From: Termitomyces sp. T153
Taxonomy: Eukaryota > Basidiomycota > Agaricomycetes > Agaricales > Lyophyllaceae
Direction of reading: 5' to 3'
Assembly (NCBI GenBank): GCA_018296165.2
Contig: JACKQL020000002.1
Span: 930,001-994,000, forward strand
Length of the DNA: 64,000 nucleotides
The notes under the pieces were generated by a model. That model had not been told where the DNA came from, made no database searches, and saw only the letters and a list, made by a program, of their open reading frames with translations. A program made the position numbers and the translations under genes. Numbering within the stretch: the first letter of the stretch is position 1; each line of letters begins with the position of its first letter. Shown piece by piece: positions 10,700 to 22,067 of this stretch.

Positions 10700-11541
10700 A
10701 ACGATCGTCAGTCAATTACAAAGGTAGAAAGGCGCGTGTATCAGTAAAGCGATGGATTGACAGCGGGCGGGGAAGGAAGGAATCAGGTGTGCGATAGGAC
10801 ACCAACCTTAGTCTATAAGTACTCTGCGATCCCAGGTGAGATCGAAGGTCGGAACATTTGGGGTTAGATGATCCCGGTTGACCGACCGACTCGGATGACA
10901 TGTGAGATGTGTTCTTATGTACACGGGTATTTGAGAACGCGTGAAGAAACTCTATATAAGTAGGCTCAGCCGGAGACGCTCAATTCCCAAGATAGAAGCA
11001 TGAGCATGTGCTCGTCTCACAATATGAAGAATAGATGATTTGCTATTCTTCAAGTCCATTTAAACTGTAGAGTGACAAGTGCACAGTTCTCAGACAGTTG
11101 CATCTGTAGGGAAAGAGATGAATCCCGACAAGGTGTATTCATTAAGATGAAACAAACGATGCAAAAGATTGTATGGGACCATTGAACAATATGGAAAAGT
11201 ACATCCCACGAGTCAAAGATAGATACTTGCAAAGCACACGTTTCAGCGTCTAGGTAGACAAGTCGTTAATGACCACCTGTATTTGGGCAGACGTGATCAT
11301 TGAAATTTCGCATGCAATACAAGTCGAAGCTGCTAATCGGCTAGGCATTGACTCCAACCTGTGCTCTGACAGTACATCCACGAACGCAAATAGAAGGAAC
11401 AAGTTGCTCCACAATAGGCGAATACTGAGAATAGACATGAGCACCCATCTCGCATCTTGTTACGAGCCGAGGTGTAGAGAAATGATTGCTCGCACAGGTT
11501 TAGCCTGTCATGAAGCGCCCAGATAAAAGTCAAAAAATAAT
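10700..11541. other. Intergenic stretch
   Basis: 842 bp between the start of membrane-protein copy 2 and the stop of the Rsc1/2-type gene. The only structured signal is a plus-strand TATA-like box near 10953. No gene is supported; the ORFs of 60-94 codons overlap each other on both strands and resemble nothing known. Confidence 0.5.
10950..10962 (+). promoter_or_regulatory. TATA-like box without an assigned gene
   Basis: CTCTATATAAGTAGG lies here, followed about 45 bp later by an ATG with only a 12-codon frame. It faces away from the membrane-protein genes and no plus-strand gene follows before 21 kb. It could be a fortuitous match or the promoter of a short non-coding transcript. Confidence 0.25.
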
Positions 11542-14455
11542 CTATTCCTCAGCATTAATATCTTTCCAGGCAGAAAGCAATGTCTCCGTAACAGTCGCTG
11601 GCACATCGAAACAACCACGTTTTGTGTTACTGTCGTTGTCCTCCGATCCCGTAGATTCTCGTTTGCGTTTGGTTGCCAGGAAGTGAAGGTATGTCAGACT
11701 ATATTTTGGCTTTGTTGGCCTAGCAATGTTGACTGGGGGTGCCGGAAACCAAAGCACTTCATTTGTCACCGGATCACGATCAAAATGTTTGGCTAACGAC
11801 ATAGACAGAGGGGAAGTCCAGATCACATCAGTTCATGCACTTCAACGTGGCATAGAAAATCCAAAATACGCACCGGTTTCAGCAGGCAATTTCTCTGTGT
11901 GAGCGCCGACAGCAAGGGCGCCCGCGGCAGTCAACACCGACCTATCAGGGCCCGGCGGTCTCGACGGCTGTGTCGGTTGTAGATGCGTTATGTTGGCAGA
12001 CGGTACCATGCTTTGAGATCCTCCACTGGCATAGTTTTTCGCACCGCCAGCATGATCGTCCGTTATACTCTTCCTCGTTCTGAGATTTCTCCCGTTTGTC
12101 AAAGTTTCTGTTTGGTTCTCCATTGTTGGGGGCTCGACTGTTTCGGCAGCCACAAGTCCTCCAGGTCCCTTGGCGCCTCGCCCTATAAAGGGGCTTGGGA
12201 ACTGGCTCGGAGAAACAAGACGCTCAAATGGGTAGATAGGCATGAACTCTGTACTTTTCCGAACCTCTTCCGGCACGCATGAGTTCCAGTTCTTTATTTT
12301 GACGAAGACGCGGTCGCGATCGTTGTATCGTGAATCACAAACGTATAGCGGCCATCCAAGATACCAGTAAGGCGGTCGAGGGCGGCCGCGGATATGACGT
12401 GCTGTGAACTGGCATGCAATCTTCTCGATGATATCTTCCACGGGATGATCGGCGAAATGACCTTCAAGTCACATCATCGCATCTTTTTCGTGGCTGAAGA
12501 ACAATCAAAACTCACTCGTCTTAAAAACTTCTCCTTCCCAAAACATCCTATTCGATGGATGAAACGTCTGATTGATTCATCAGCTCCCGTGGAACCAGAT
12601 AGACTCATAATAGAAACACAAACAGCTGACCTGCTCTGGCCGATAGTACCAAGAAACTGTCAAACCCGGTTGGCCCTTTTTGGCACTGAAAGCCGCACGT
12701 CAATATATCTTCAAAATTAGGTGAACCACCATCTTACGGTTCATCAGATACCCAAGTTCTGAAGACCTGAGCTACAATTGGTCGACTGGGATCATCAGGA
12801 TTACTTAGATGTACCCAGTCGCCGAGCTTTAAGGTCCAGCCCTTATAGTGAACCTCATCCATGAAAGTTCTATCTTTGCTCAGAACCCGATGTGTTGTGA
12901 CACCGGCCACACCAGGTGCGTCCCCGCCGTGAACGGGTTTTACGTTCCCAGGGCCAGCACGGCATGCTGCGAAGTTCGTGGTAGTATGATAGGGCGGTCC
13001 AGAAGGAGGATCAGCGGCCAAAAGTGCCTGATAAAACCTCTAGTGATGATGTTATCGAATGTGATCGACCGTGTGATGCATAACATACCTGAAGTAAGAG
13101 AGTGCGGCCATAGGGCTCGGGGCTTGTTTTGTGCCACCGACGAGCTTTCTCAAAGAGGCGAGCCATATCTTGATCAAATTCTTGTGAAGTTAGGTAACCT
13201 TGAGAGCGAAGACGGTTCTAAGGCGATTTTAGAATCCACTAGAAGCGTGTTAACATAGCCATCCATCTTACTTCGATTGCCTTAAAGGAAAGCGGTGACT
13301 ATGGAAAGATGTGGAAGGATGTATCATCCCAAATAGCAAACTGAATGGAAACTCACATTGTATGATAGGTGAGGAATTGTTGCCTCTTCTGGTACAGTCT
13401 CAAGTGCGGTTGCGAGCCTGTTTCCACTGAAAGGGCGGTCAATGAGATGAAGGGCCTCACAGCGATTTCGTACATGACATCTTTATAACTTTTGACCGCC
13501 TGTAGGATTTCAACAAGTTGTTCCTGAAATTGTCGAATGGGTTTGCTGTTCGGATGCAATGCAGACAAAACTCACCATGTTAACTTCTTCTGACCACCCT
13601 TCTTTACCAAATCCAGGCCAAGGAGGGAGACCCTTCTCAAGCTGCTTGACAATCTCTTCGCTCTCTTGGTCACGAGGAACTGCTGCTGGCACGTCATGGC
13701 CTCCGTCCTCCGACATGATATCGACATCCATATCAGGCGAAAGACGTGATTTGGGACGAATGGGAACGGGCTTGGCGTATGTAGGTTGAGATGTGCTTGT
13801 CGCTGTTGAAACCGATGTATTTTGTGCGGGTGTCACGAGGCGGGGAGGTGCTGGGGCGGGTGCTGGGACTGGGACTGGAGTCGGGGCAGGTGCTGGTGTA
13901 GGTGCGGCTGAAGTGGTTGTAGCGGATGATTCTTCGTCTTCAACGACTTTGTGTACCTTCTGTGCAGATGATGGTGGAGGTGAACTTCGCGTGAAGGGCA
14001 GAATTGACTTCTTTTTCCATTCAGTTTCCAACAAAGCCTGTATACATAGATGAATTAAGCGACGTCGAGTCTTTGTCAGGCGACACGAGTGGCTTACTTT
14101 CAGTGTTTTCGCGTCCGACCCAATCTGACTTGTGGGTTCGTTGTAAAACAAAGCATTCCAGAAGACAAGTGATAGATCGGTATACACGTCGGTCGCTTCT
14201 TTGTATCTGCCTTTTTCAACACCGCTTTTGATCCCATTTAGACATCTAGGCTCCGGTATTATCTGATTCGATTATAATTCCTCATTTTCCAACTTTAAAT
14301 ACGACACAAACCTCATAATACTGTGGCCAGTCGGTTCTGTCAACCAGCTCTAAGAACATGCCTGCAAGATGGCGTTTTCCCTTCGTCGTCGTTGCCGCAA
14401 GTATGATGTTAATAACCTCCAAAATGGCTGCACTCTGGGCAGCTGTGATAGGCAT
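11542..14455 (-). CDS. Rsc1/Rsc2-type chromatin-remodelling subunit (bromodomains + BAH)
   Basis: Twelve exons, 761 codons, in phase throughout: 14312-14455, 14098-14262, 13576-14037, 13474-13523, 13357-13417, 13272-13298, 13089-13217, 12738-13039, 12631-12685, 12516-12567, 11874-12461, 11542-11792. Bromodomain 1 covers about residues 1-115 (DWPQYYEIIPEPRCLNGI, then VFWNALFYNE). A Pro/Ala-rich linker follows. A second, divergent bromodomain ends at FDQDMARLFEKARRWH. A BAH domain (about 395-515) contains LKLGDWVHLSNPDD, VSWYYRPEQ, FWEGEVFKTS and the Rsc-type segment RGRPRPPYWYLGWPLYVCDS. The C-terminus keeps HFDRDPVTNEVLWFPAPPV. In yeast this family belongs to the RSC nucleosome remodeller, where these domains read acetyl-lysine and bind nucleosomes. 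The start at 14455 was chosen because family similarity begins there. Confidence 0.88.
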
Positions 14456-14995
14456 CGTGGGCGGCAATCCCGACGGGCGTATAAGTACAAAAGTGGAAAG
14501 ACCCACGAGAAACGTTGGATTGATCAATTTACCATAAATAGCAATCACTCTCACCCTGACGCAATTGACTCGACACGCGATCAAGCAGACTCAACTTCGT
14601 CTTAAATAAGTTGATGGTATAAGTATTGTTTGTCGTCTACATGTAATGACTCTAACCTGTACGTTAACTCGACTGGTAAGTGGAACATGACCACGACCAT
14701 GACGGCTAGGCTGGTGCAGATAAGTAAGCTTTCGTAAGTTCTATCAGCCCTCTCCAAGGCAAACAGAAAGTTTCGTGACACGAATAACCAATCATGAAGC
14801 TGAGCATCCCTTAGATGCCATATCAATCCCGCTCTAAGTCATATCCTTCCAAGTTGATTCCAATCCGACCCTGTGGCCGCGGGTATCTCCCCAAGAAAGT
14901 CTTAAACGACCCCTCCATCCAATTACATCGCACGTTGCGCCACCTAAAATCCAGAAAGGGCATTCAAAATCGAAGGGCGATGTCAAACAAGAGTC
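14456..14995. other. Spacer between two minus-strand genes
   Basis: 540 bp holding the presumed promoter of the Rsc1/2-type gene and the 3' end of the zinc-finger gene. I see no additional gene; short ORFs on both strands show no resemblance to known proteins. Confidence 0.6.
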
Positions 14996-16522
14996 CTATG
15001 GGCGTTCTTCTCCATGGTTCAAATCCAAGACCAACACACGACCTAACATATACCCTCCATTGCTTCCAATATTCAAATTCCTGACGTCCTTCCCACCAAG
15101 TCCAAGCCCCAATCCAGGTCCAGGGAGCACATTCTTCCAGCCTCGAGGGTGGTACGGTGTCGACGAAATGTTCTCATCCCAAGAATCCCTTTCCTCCTTG
15201 GGCAAATTGCGACGCACAGGCGGAAGAGGAACTGGGGTACACTTTTTCGCCTCGGGAGGAGTAAGATTGAAAGAAAGAAGGGAAGGGGGAATCCAACGAG
15301 ATGGCGAAGGTGCACGGCGGCGACGTTTAGGAGCTCCGGGAGGCCTACTTTGGCGTGAATGGGGCGAGGTGACAGGGCGGCCAGGCGAGCTCGCCTTCTC
15401 TGAGTTAGAAGAAGATGGTGATGAAGGTTCATTCCTATGGGTAGTTCCGCCGGCAGCTAACTGTTGTTGTTTACCGGCGGCGTGAGACGCGTTGACAGGC
15501 TTGAGAATGCATCGTCTGACATGCCGGTTCAGGTTGGATGGAACACCAAAACGACGGCCACACGTGTCACAGACGAATGCTAATCAGACGGAAGTGTGAG
15601 TATTGTGACGGAGTTGAAAGCATGAACTCAATTCACACCTTTCTCGCCAGTATGAACGAGGAAATGCTAGGAAACGATGAGTTCTTCCTGTGTATCGGAT
15701 AAAGCAGAAAGCACACGCTCACCTTCTTTAGTGTGCTTGGGCGATCAAATCTACGCAAGTTAATTCAGGCGACCCTGTCCCCAGTAAATTGGCTCACCGC
15801 TTATGGCACATTGTGCAGGCGTGCTTCCGTTCGCGTGAGAGACCGTCTTCGTGAGTCTGTACCGGCTGAGCTGGATGCTGCGGCACCTCCACAGGTTGCG
15901 TCATAGAAACTGACTGCGCCTGGCTGCTGCGGGCAGCGTCCGAAGGTGCACGAAAAGAGACCTGAGGCGAGTTTCTTTCGGCGCGTGCAGTCTGATTCAA
16001 CAAGACAGCCATGGATGCAGGGGTAGGGCGTTGTGCGGCGGGTGAAAGAACAGCCGATGATTCAGTTGCGTAGTCTGCTGGGCTCCTTTTAATGGATGAA
16101 AATTCATGCTCAGCAAGCTGGGCCTGCGGTGCGCGAGGCACAGGTGCTAGAGGAAGTCCGTGGAGAGATTCGGGAGCTGTAGTCCATTGCCATTGCTGCT
16201 GCAAAGGAAAATCCACTATTGCCTCGGCCTGAAAGCCGTTACCGTTAGAAACCGAGTGTCCGGGGATCCCCAGTCCGGTGGCGCACAGACTAGCGTTGGA
16301 CAGGCTCGGCGGGGGCCCGGCGAGCCCAAGTGGGCCTCCGCGGTCAGTATGGTGTCGATACTCTTGATGTGGATATGAGAGTGATGATCCTCTGGAGAAG
16401 TTCGTAAGATCCAGCCCAGTCGGCGACGCAAAGTTACTGGACGCGGCCTGACCAAGATATGATGGTTGCATATGGTAAATGTCTTGGTGATGAAAGGGAT
16501 GAGGATAGTACTGTGTCTGCAT
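14996..16522 (-). CDS. C2H2 zinc-finger transcription factor
   Basis: Four exons (15798-16522, 15723-15750, 15639-15666, 14996-15579), 454 codons. The N-terminal 230 residues are disordered and rich in Pro, Ser, Gln and His. Two adjacent fingers are spread over all four exons: finger 1 is CTMCHKRFDRPSTLKKHFLVH (CX2C...HX3H) and finger 2, after the TGEKA linker, is CDTCGRRF...NRHVRRC, a C2HC variant. A basic KRRRRAPSPSRW stretch could be a nuclear signal. The C-terminal region PVRRNLPKEERDSWDEN and the WKNVLPGPGLGLGLGGKDVR block match a conserved tail I associate with Agaricomycete C2H2 proteins. It should bind DNA in the nucleus; targets unknown. The two 28-nt exons are short but hold the frame exactly. 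Confidence 0.85.
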
Positions 16523-17579
16523 CGTTAGTGATTGGGAAAAGCGGATGAAGGGGCCTGCCCTCCTGCAGTTATATATTCGATTATACGTCTGCAGCCTTGT
16601 GAACGAGGTGAGAATTCTGAAGGACTGCCTGCCCCGATCCTTTTACGTACGCGGAGCCACCCGCTCGTCTCGATCTTCCCAACTGGAAAACTTTATTATT
16701 ATCGTATGTGGGGGCATGCGACCCATTTAATGGGACCCTGATCCTACTTTTAGCGCTGAAAATTCGTTCCGAAACCGGTTCTCCTTCTCGGAACCCTAGA
16801 TCTTCGCTGATTATTCTGATAGAGCTCTCAAATTCGGAGCATAGTCGACCTCGTGTTCGGCCTCGTGTTGATACTCTCAAATCGGCTTATATCATGTTCT
16901 TGGACAACTCCTTGATTTTGTTCCAGGCGGAAATAGAGCCCGATGTCAAGCGTTGTATAATACCAACGCCTTTCTCAATAGATACTGGGACTTACGGATG
17001 AGTAATGAACAGTGAGTCTTTTACCTCATGGTTACTGCTGCCCCAAGTGATTTCGGCCCGTGGAAAGCAGTAGAAGCAAGGAACATGTATGTATTCCGCG
17101 AAGGTTCAGAAGTGTTCAGAGGCCCGTTCAGGGAAGTACCCTGAAGGGTCGACGAGATATTTCTTGGGATCTGACCAAAACATCTGAAACAATTCATGAA
17201 ACACTATCTGGTTCAAACATTATGAACAGTCGCATTGAAGGGGATCTGTTAATATACAGCAACATCACACACATGCGCCGTAGCGAGTCAAAATTCATTT
17301 CCTAGAGTCAAAGATAAGTCCCAGCCTTACTTGGTGAGTTTATGGAGAAGCTTGGTACCCGCTGTCAAGACCCAGCTAGCTATGAGTGATCAAAGACACA
17401 GGAGAACGAAGAACGCACACTGAGCAACCGATTCAAGCTGTTCCCTCGTCTTCTTCCCCGCAACTCTATTTAGAGCACTCCCTAGGAGCCCTGGAGATGC
17501 TGTTGGAAACCAAGGGGCAGAACTCGAAGCGCTCGGGTACGGCGATTGCGTTTGCAGCCCTATGTATAGATATGTGAGA
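16523..17579. other. Intergenic stretch
   Basis: 1,057 bp between the start of the zinc-finger gene and the stop of the hydrolase gene. It presumably includes the zinc-finger gene promoter. No gene, RNA or repeat is supported. Confidence 0.55.
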
Positions 17580-20500
17580 TTAGAAATTGTCTGTCCTGTT
17601 GGGAAAAGCTGTTGGCTGGTAGGGCTCACGTCCTGGGTGAACTGGGGGAGGAGCCGGGGTGCTAGAACTTCCCGGATACCAGCTCGGGGATGGCGACATC
17701 GTGTTGGAGGCATCATAAGGTGTTGATCCACTGATGTAACATGGGACGTAGCCCGACGATTGCGGTTGAGAGCCACCAAAGTGACTATCCCCGTCCATAT
17801 GGAACCCACCTCCTTGCACCGGGCCTTCATCTGGTAGATATGGCATTCCATGCGGGGTACCGTACGAGGACTGAGATCCCGCGCCGTAAGAACTGGATCC
17901 AGGGTAGGAAGAGCTTTGCGCAACCGGAAAGCCATACCCTGCCGTCTGACCTGGGTAATACGATTGCCCAGATCCTGGGCTATGAGAGGGCGCCATGTGA
18001 GGGGCCCCCCCAAATCCTGGGCTGTGCGAGGCAGGCGGTAAATGTCCAGATGGGGTATATGGCGAAGATTCCATTTGACCTGAATATGTCGAAAGTCCAC
18101 TAGTAGATGAATAAGCAGATGGGTAGGAAGATTCGCCATCGGGTCCTTGGGGGAATGAAGGAACGCCACCAATTGATGGAAATGGCGGGCTCTCAGGTGG
18201 GTATGCCAACGGACCCGTTGTTGTGTATGCCGATTGTGCAGGTCCCCACGAAGGTCCCCCCGCATGTCCTGGAGCAGAGGTTCCACCAGAAGTTGAATAC
18301 AGGGGCCGAATACTCACTGCAGAATGTGGGTGCGGAGGGTATGGCGAAGGGACAAGTGCTTGAGGTCTTGTGAGATTGCCAGGATATGATAATTCGTTCG
18401 CCGGTGGTGGCAATTGGTGTCGAGGATCGTTCTCGGTACCCCATTCCGGAGGCGGCCATTGGCCTATCGAAGCCTGAGTTTGTGAAGAAGATCCAGGCGT
18501 CGGCGAACTCGATTGCACTGCTTGCGACGGAGAGTGGGAATAAGGACTTTCTGGCCGGTGATGATGATTGCTCTGTGCTGTTGAAGGACGGGAAGCGTGG
18601 ACGGGCGGTGGTGAAGAAGCAGTTTGTCTTGGATCAACTGGGCCAAGCCCATGACGATTGAAGTTATTCACGAGGGAAGCTACAGGATCATGCACAGCGG
18701 AAGTGTTATCGGTAGTTGAAGGGAGACTGGCGTGTGTTGAGTATGTATTCGTCCTGTCCAAAGTTGGAGAAGTCTGATCATGCCCTGTGGGATATGTATG
18801 TGAAGAAATACTGTGATGCTGACGATGTGGTCGTGAGCCAGTGTTGATTGGTGGAGGTCCTGTCGTTTGGAGAATAGAGCCGGCATGTGAAGGACTTTTT
18901 GGAGCTGGTCTAGAAGTTGCTGTTGAGCTCGTGGCCTGGGAAGATGAAGCGCGAATCTCGGTGACGACAGGTGCAGCCGTTGGGGTTGACGCCATGTGTA
19001 AGGAAGCTGAGGCCGCCGACACAGCAATGGTATGTGTATCGGCCACAGCTAAAGGCTCGATTGACGGCTCTTCCGCCTCTAATGAATAGGGCGGTGGAGG
19101 TTGCTCTTCCTTGTCTTCCTTCTGTGCAGCTAACCATTCCTGATAAGACATTCCATCACCACCGCCAAACCCGTCATCCTTAGTCTCCCTAGATGCTCCA
19201 GAAACGAAATCCCCGGACTTGGGGTCCACAGTCTCGTATTTGGGGCGAGAAGACCAGTAATCTTCAAGTTCCTTAGAAGGAAAGATCTCAAAGATTTGCC
19301 GTTCACTCCGTAGACCTTCGGCTGCGAATCCACAAATTCGCATATACCTGATAATTCGATGTGAGTCAGCCAACGCCGTGACGGGGTATATTTTGCAACA
19401 GACCAATCAGACGGAAGATTATAGCCATCTTCATCGAGCGCCAGAAATGGGTACCTATCAGATACAGGGAGCATGCGCTTCTTTTCAATAACGGGCATAA
19501 AGGCAGTCCCTTCATCGTACCTTGAATAATCTTTAGAAAGGATACAAACCAAGTGAAGCCAAGGCTCGAGATATAATAAACTCACTCATCCCACATTGCA
19601 CCATACATGGTACGGACCCCTAGGTGTTTAGCATTGAAGATTTGCTGCCACAAGAAACGGCCTCCGTTTCGTTTGATATCGTTGAAACCCCATTTTCCTT
19701 GGGAAAGATTGAAGCCCTGATACATAGATTACTTGAACGCAAAGCTAAAGGTAACAGGAAACTTACGGAACCTCCTGGAAGAACAACAGGTATGTAGTCA
19801 ATTTTCCTCCAGCACCCCTCCTCATTGCGCTTCTTGATGAGTTCGACATCTCCCTTCATCTTCGTTTCTGCAAAATTATCCGCTTCCTTTTCATTTCCGT
19901 ATCGACCAACAGTCCAAGGTGAGATCGCGTCGAATTCGTTAAGCCAGACATCCAAGAACTCCGGATTCCTATCCGCATCACTAGTGGCCGTGCGCCAGTG
20001 TGCAGGAGTGCCAGCCATAATATAGGCTCCTCCAGGAGTCACATTTCGGATATATGTGGTAATCGCTCTGACAAGGGCAGGCGTGTGCCCTGCATTCTCA
20101 AAACCAAAACCTATAATAAAATGTTCGGTGAGATCATCTTGGGGAAATCTCACCAAACGTACCCCAGAGAGCAACAACAGCTTTTCCTTTCTCCCTGAGA
20201 TAGTTTGGGCTGTCAAGTACACCCAGGTTTCGAATTAGATGGACCCAATCACGTTCCAGGACCCTCTGAATACAATCATCGGGAACACCAGAGACGTCGT
20301 ACCTAAAGGACAGATATTACGAATCGCAAAATCTGTTAAACTGTCACGGAGACACGTACATGATTGCGAAAGTTCTTCCCTCCTTCTCCGCAGCTTCCCT
20401 CACGCGATCGCCCACTTCATCGCGAATTCGTCTAATTCCCTCGTTCCCGGTTTCGAGATCACATTGACCGGCGAAGCGCTGGAGGAACGCGCCGTCAACG

Positions 20501-21065
20501 CCGTGCTCCGCCATCCAGCGGAAATGTCTACAGAGTCGTTTAGGCGATGATATGAGAACTCTGCCCGTATATATACCTTTGTACAGTTTTGGGGTGGCGC
20601 GAAGAAAACAGGAACACCTGTTCTCCTGATCCAGTCTTGAGCCCAGGAACAGGAAACAGCTCCGATGGAGAGTAAGATGACACGTCGGGCCATAGATCGA
20701 TATTGACCCGTCCTCCATCGGGAATTGGAGCGTCAAACCAGTGAAGCCAGCCATGGTGTCCTGCAGGAATGATGAAACAGGAATGATGAAATGAATGGCG
20801 ACCAGACATCGGAGTAGACCCACGTACCTGGACCAACTGGCTCTCCGTCTCCGCCACAAGTAAACCTGTAATCAACGATCATTAGGATCCCTAAATGCGA
20901 TATCGACTCCGGCACTGGCCATCCTTGGTACCCCACCATAAACTTGTCCTGTATCGTGGATGGATCCGCTCTGAATAAGAATACATAAACCAATAGAACC
21001 GGGATCAACGAGCCATACCGCCTCAGAATCCTCCCCTTTCCCTGATTTTGATCAGGTCTTGCCAT
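17580..21065 (-). CDS. Membrane-anchored GH99/GH71-like hydrolase with long Pro/Ser/Gly tail
   Basis: Nine exons, 1,011 codons: 20920-21065, 20828-20865, 20577-20760, 20527 down to 20360, 20163-20302, 19767-20110, 19586-19716, 19404-19520, 17580-19347. Residues about 16-34 (SLIPVLLVYVFLF) form a type II signal anchor. Residues about 45-455 match proteins annotated as xylosidase/arabinosidase-like, GH99/GH71-type: MVGYQGW, HGWLHWFDAP, LWPDVSSY, FSSRHPKTV, WMAEHGVDGAFLQRFAGQC, FAIMYDVSGV, GFGFENAGHTP, WDEYDEGTAFMPV. The remaining 550 residues (one large exon) are disordered, starting with a PPPPYSLEAEEPS motif and ending Gly/Ser/Tyr-rich. Intron 1 needs a GC donor (GCCAGT). A role on cell-wall or extracellular glycan is inferred; the substrate is not known. 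Confidence 0.82.
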
Positions 21066-21245
21066 GAGTATGTATGCAAAGGATTGTAGTAGAAGGGGAG
21101 ATATAAAAGTCGCAGGCTAAACGACAACAAAACGACCGCAGCTGGGCCACAAATGTCAGGAGTTGTAGAAAGGAAATGACAAATTCAATTGATGGACAGC
21201 TTACTGTCGATTATTTATTTGAACTTCGGCGTCAACCCACATTCA
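21066..21245. promoter_or_regulatory. Divergent promoter between hydrolase and P-loop kinase genes
   Basis: Only 180 bp separate the two start codons, which face away from each other. A TATA-like GATATAAAAGTC lies at about 21100-21111, some 140 bp ahead of the plus-strand start; its complement (CTTTTATATC) lies about 40 bp upstream of the hydrolase start. Shared regulation is possible but inferred from spacing only. Confidence 0.4.
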
Positions 21246-22067
21246 ATGGACCAAAAAGCCTTGGACTTGGCTCATGTTCTCGTGCAAAAGCTAACAAGGT
21301 AGGCCCTCGGTGTTGTGCAAATTAGCTATTTCGCTGCTTTAGTGATGCGTTCGTCAGAATTCCACCTTCTTCGCGGCTGTTGGTTGGAATTTCAGGGATA
21401 CCAGCTTCTGGGAAATCGACATTTGCTGTGCTATTGACGGCCCATACCAACAACCTCCTGGTTTCTGTCGGAAATCCCAGCCCGACCGCTCTTCTTATTG
21501 GCATGGATGGCTGGCATCTTAGTCGAGCTCAACTTGATCATTTCCCAGATCCCAAACTCGCTCATGACAGACGAGGTAGTCACTGGACTTTTGACGGATC
21601 AGGCTATGTTTCCTTCATCTACTCTTTACGAAAACCTTTGTCCCCGAATACACTCGTATTAACTGCGCCATCGTTCGACCACGCACTTTAAGATCCCATA
21701 TATGATGACATAGCCATTCATCCGCACCATCGTATTGTGATCATTGAGGGGCTCTATACCTCCCTATCAATTCCTCCATGGAATGAAGCCAGCCAACTAT
21801 TGGATGAACGGTGGTATCTCGATATCGAAATCAACAAAGCTCAACAGCGGCTTATCAAACGTCATGTAGCAACTGGTGTTGCCAAAGACATGGAGGAAGC
21901 TATTTGGAGAGCAGAAGAGAATGACATGCCAAGTATGTCATTTTGGCTGATATCCCTGCATTCAACTGTTGATCTTCCTTCCAGACGGACGCTTTGTAAT
22001 TGCCAATATGCTGGAACCCACGAGGTCTATTCAAAGCGTTGAAGACTCCTCTCTCTCTCCGCCGTAA
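21246..22067 (+). pseudogene. YFH7/uridine-kinase-like P-loop kinase with an in-frame stop
   Basis: Three exons (21246-21298, 21343-21932, 21985-22067) give 241 codons in phase. Codon 134 (21689-21691) is TAA inside a conserved stretch: SFDHAL-stop-DP, where relatives carry a Lys. Everything else looks intact: Walker A GISGIPASGKST (residues 33-44), MDGWHLSRAQLDHFPDPKLAHDRRG, TFDGSGYVSF, HHRIVIIEGLYT, RLIKRHVATGV and EPTRSI near the end. The family phosphorylates small substrates using ATP and resembles yeast Yfh7 and bacterial pantothenate kinase; the substrate is unclear. Using an intron to skip the stop would also remove conserved residues. It is therefore a recent pseudogene, a truncated 133-residue protein, or a sequence error. 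Confidence 0.8.

Noticed and set aside
11250..11533. Overlapping 64-85 codon frames on both strands
   Set aside because: Mutually overlapping, no known motif and no splice connection to the Rsc1/2-type gene.
17390..18286. 298-codon minus-strand frame rich in His, Arg and Leu
   Set aside because: Lies in another register of the same hydrolase tail exon and lacks any motif; the 608-codon frame is continuous with the catalytic domain by phase.
18200..19100. Several plus- and minus-strand frames inside the hydrolase tail exon
   Set aside because: Shadows of the repetitive Pro/Ser/Gly coding sequence.
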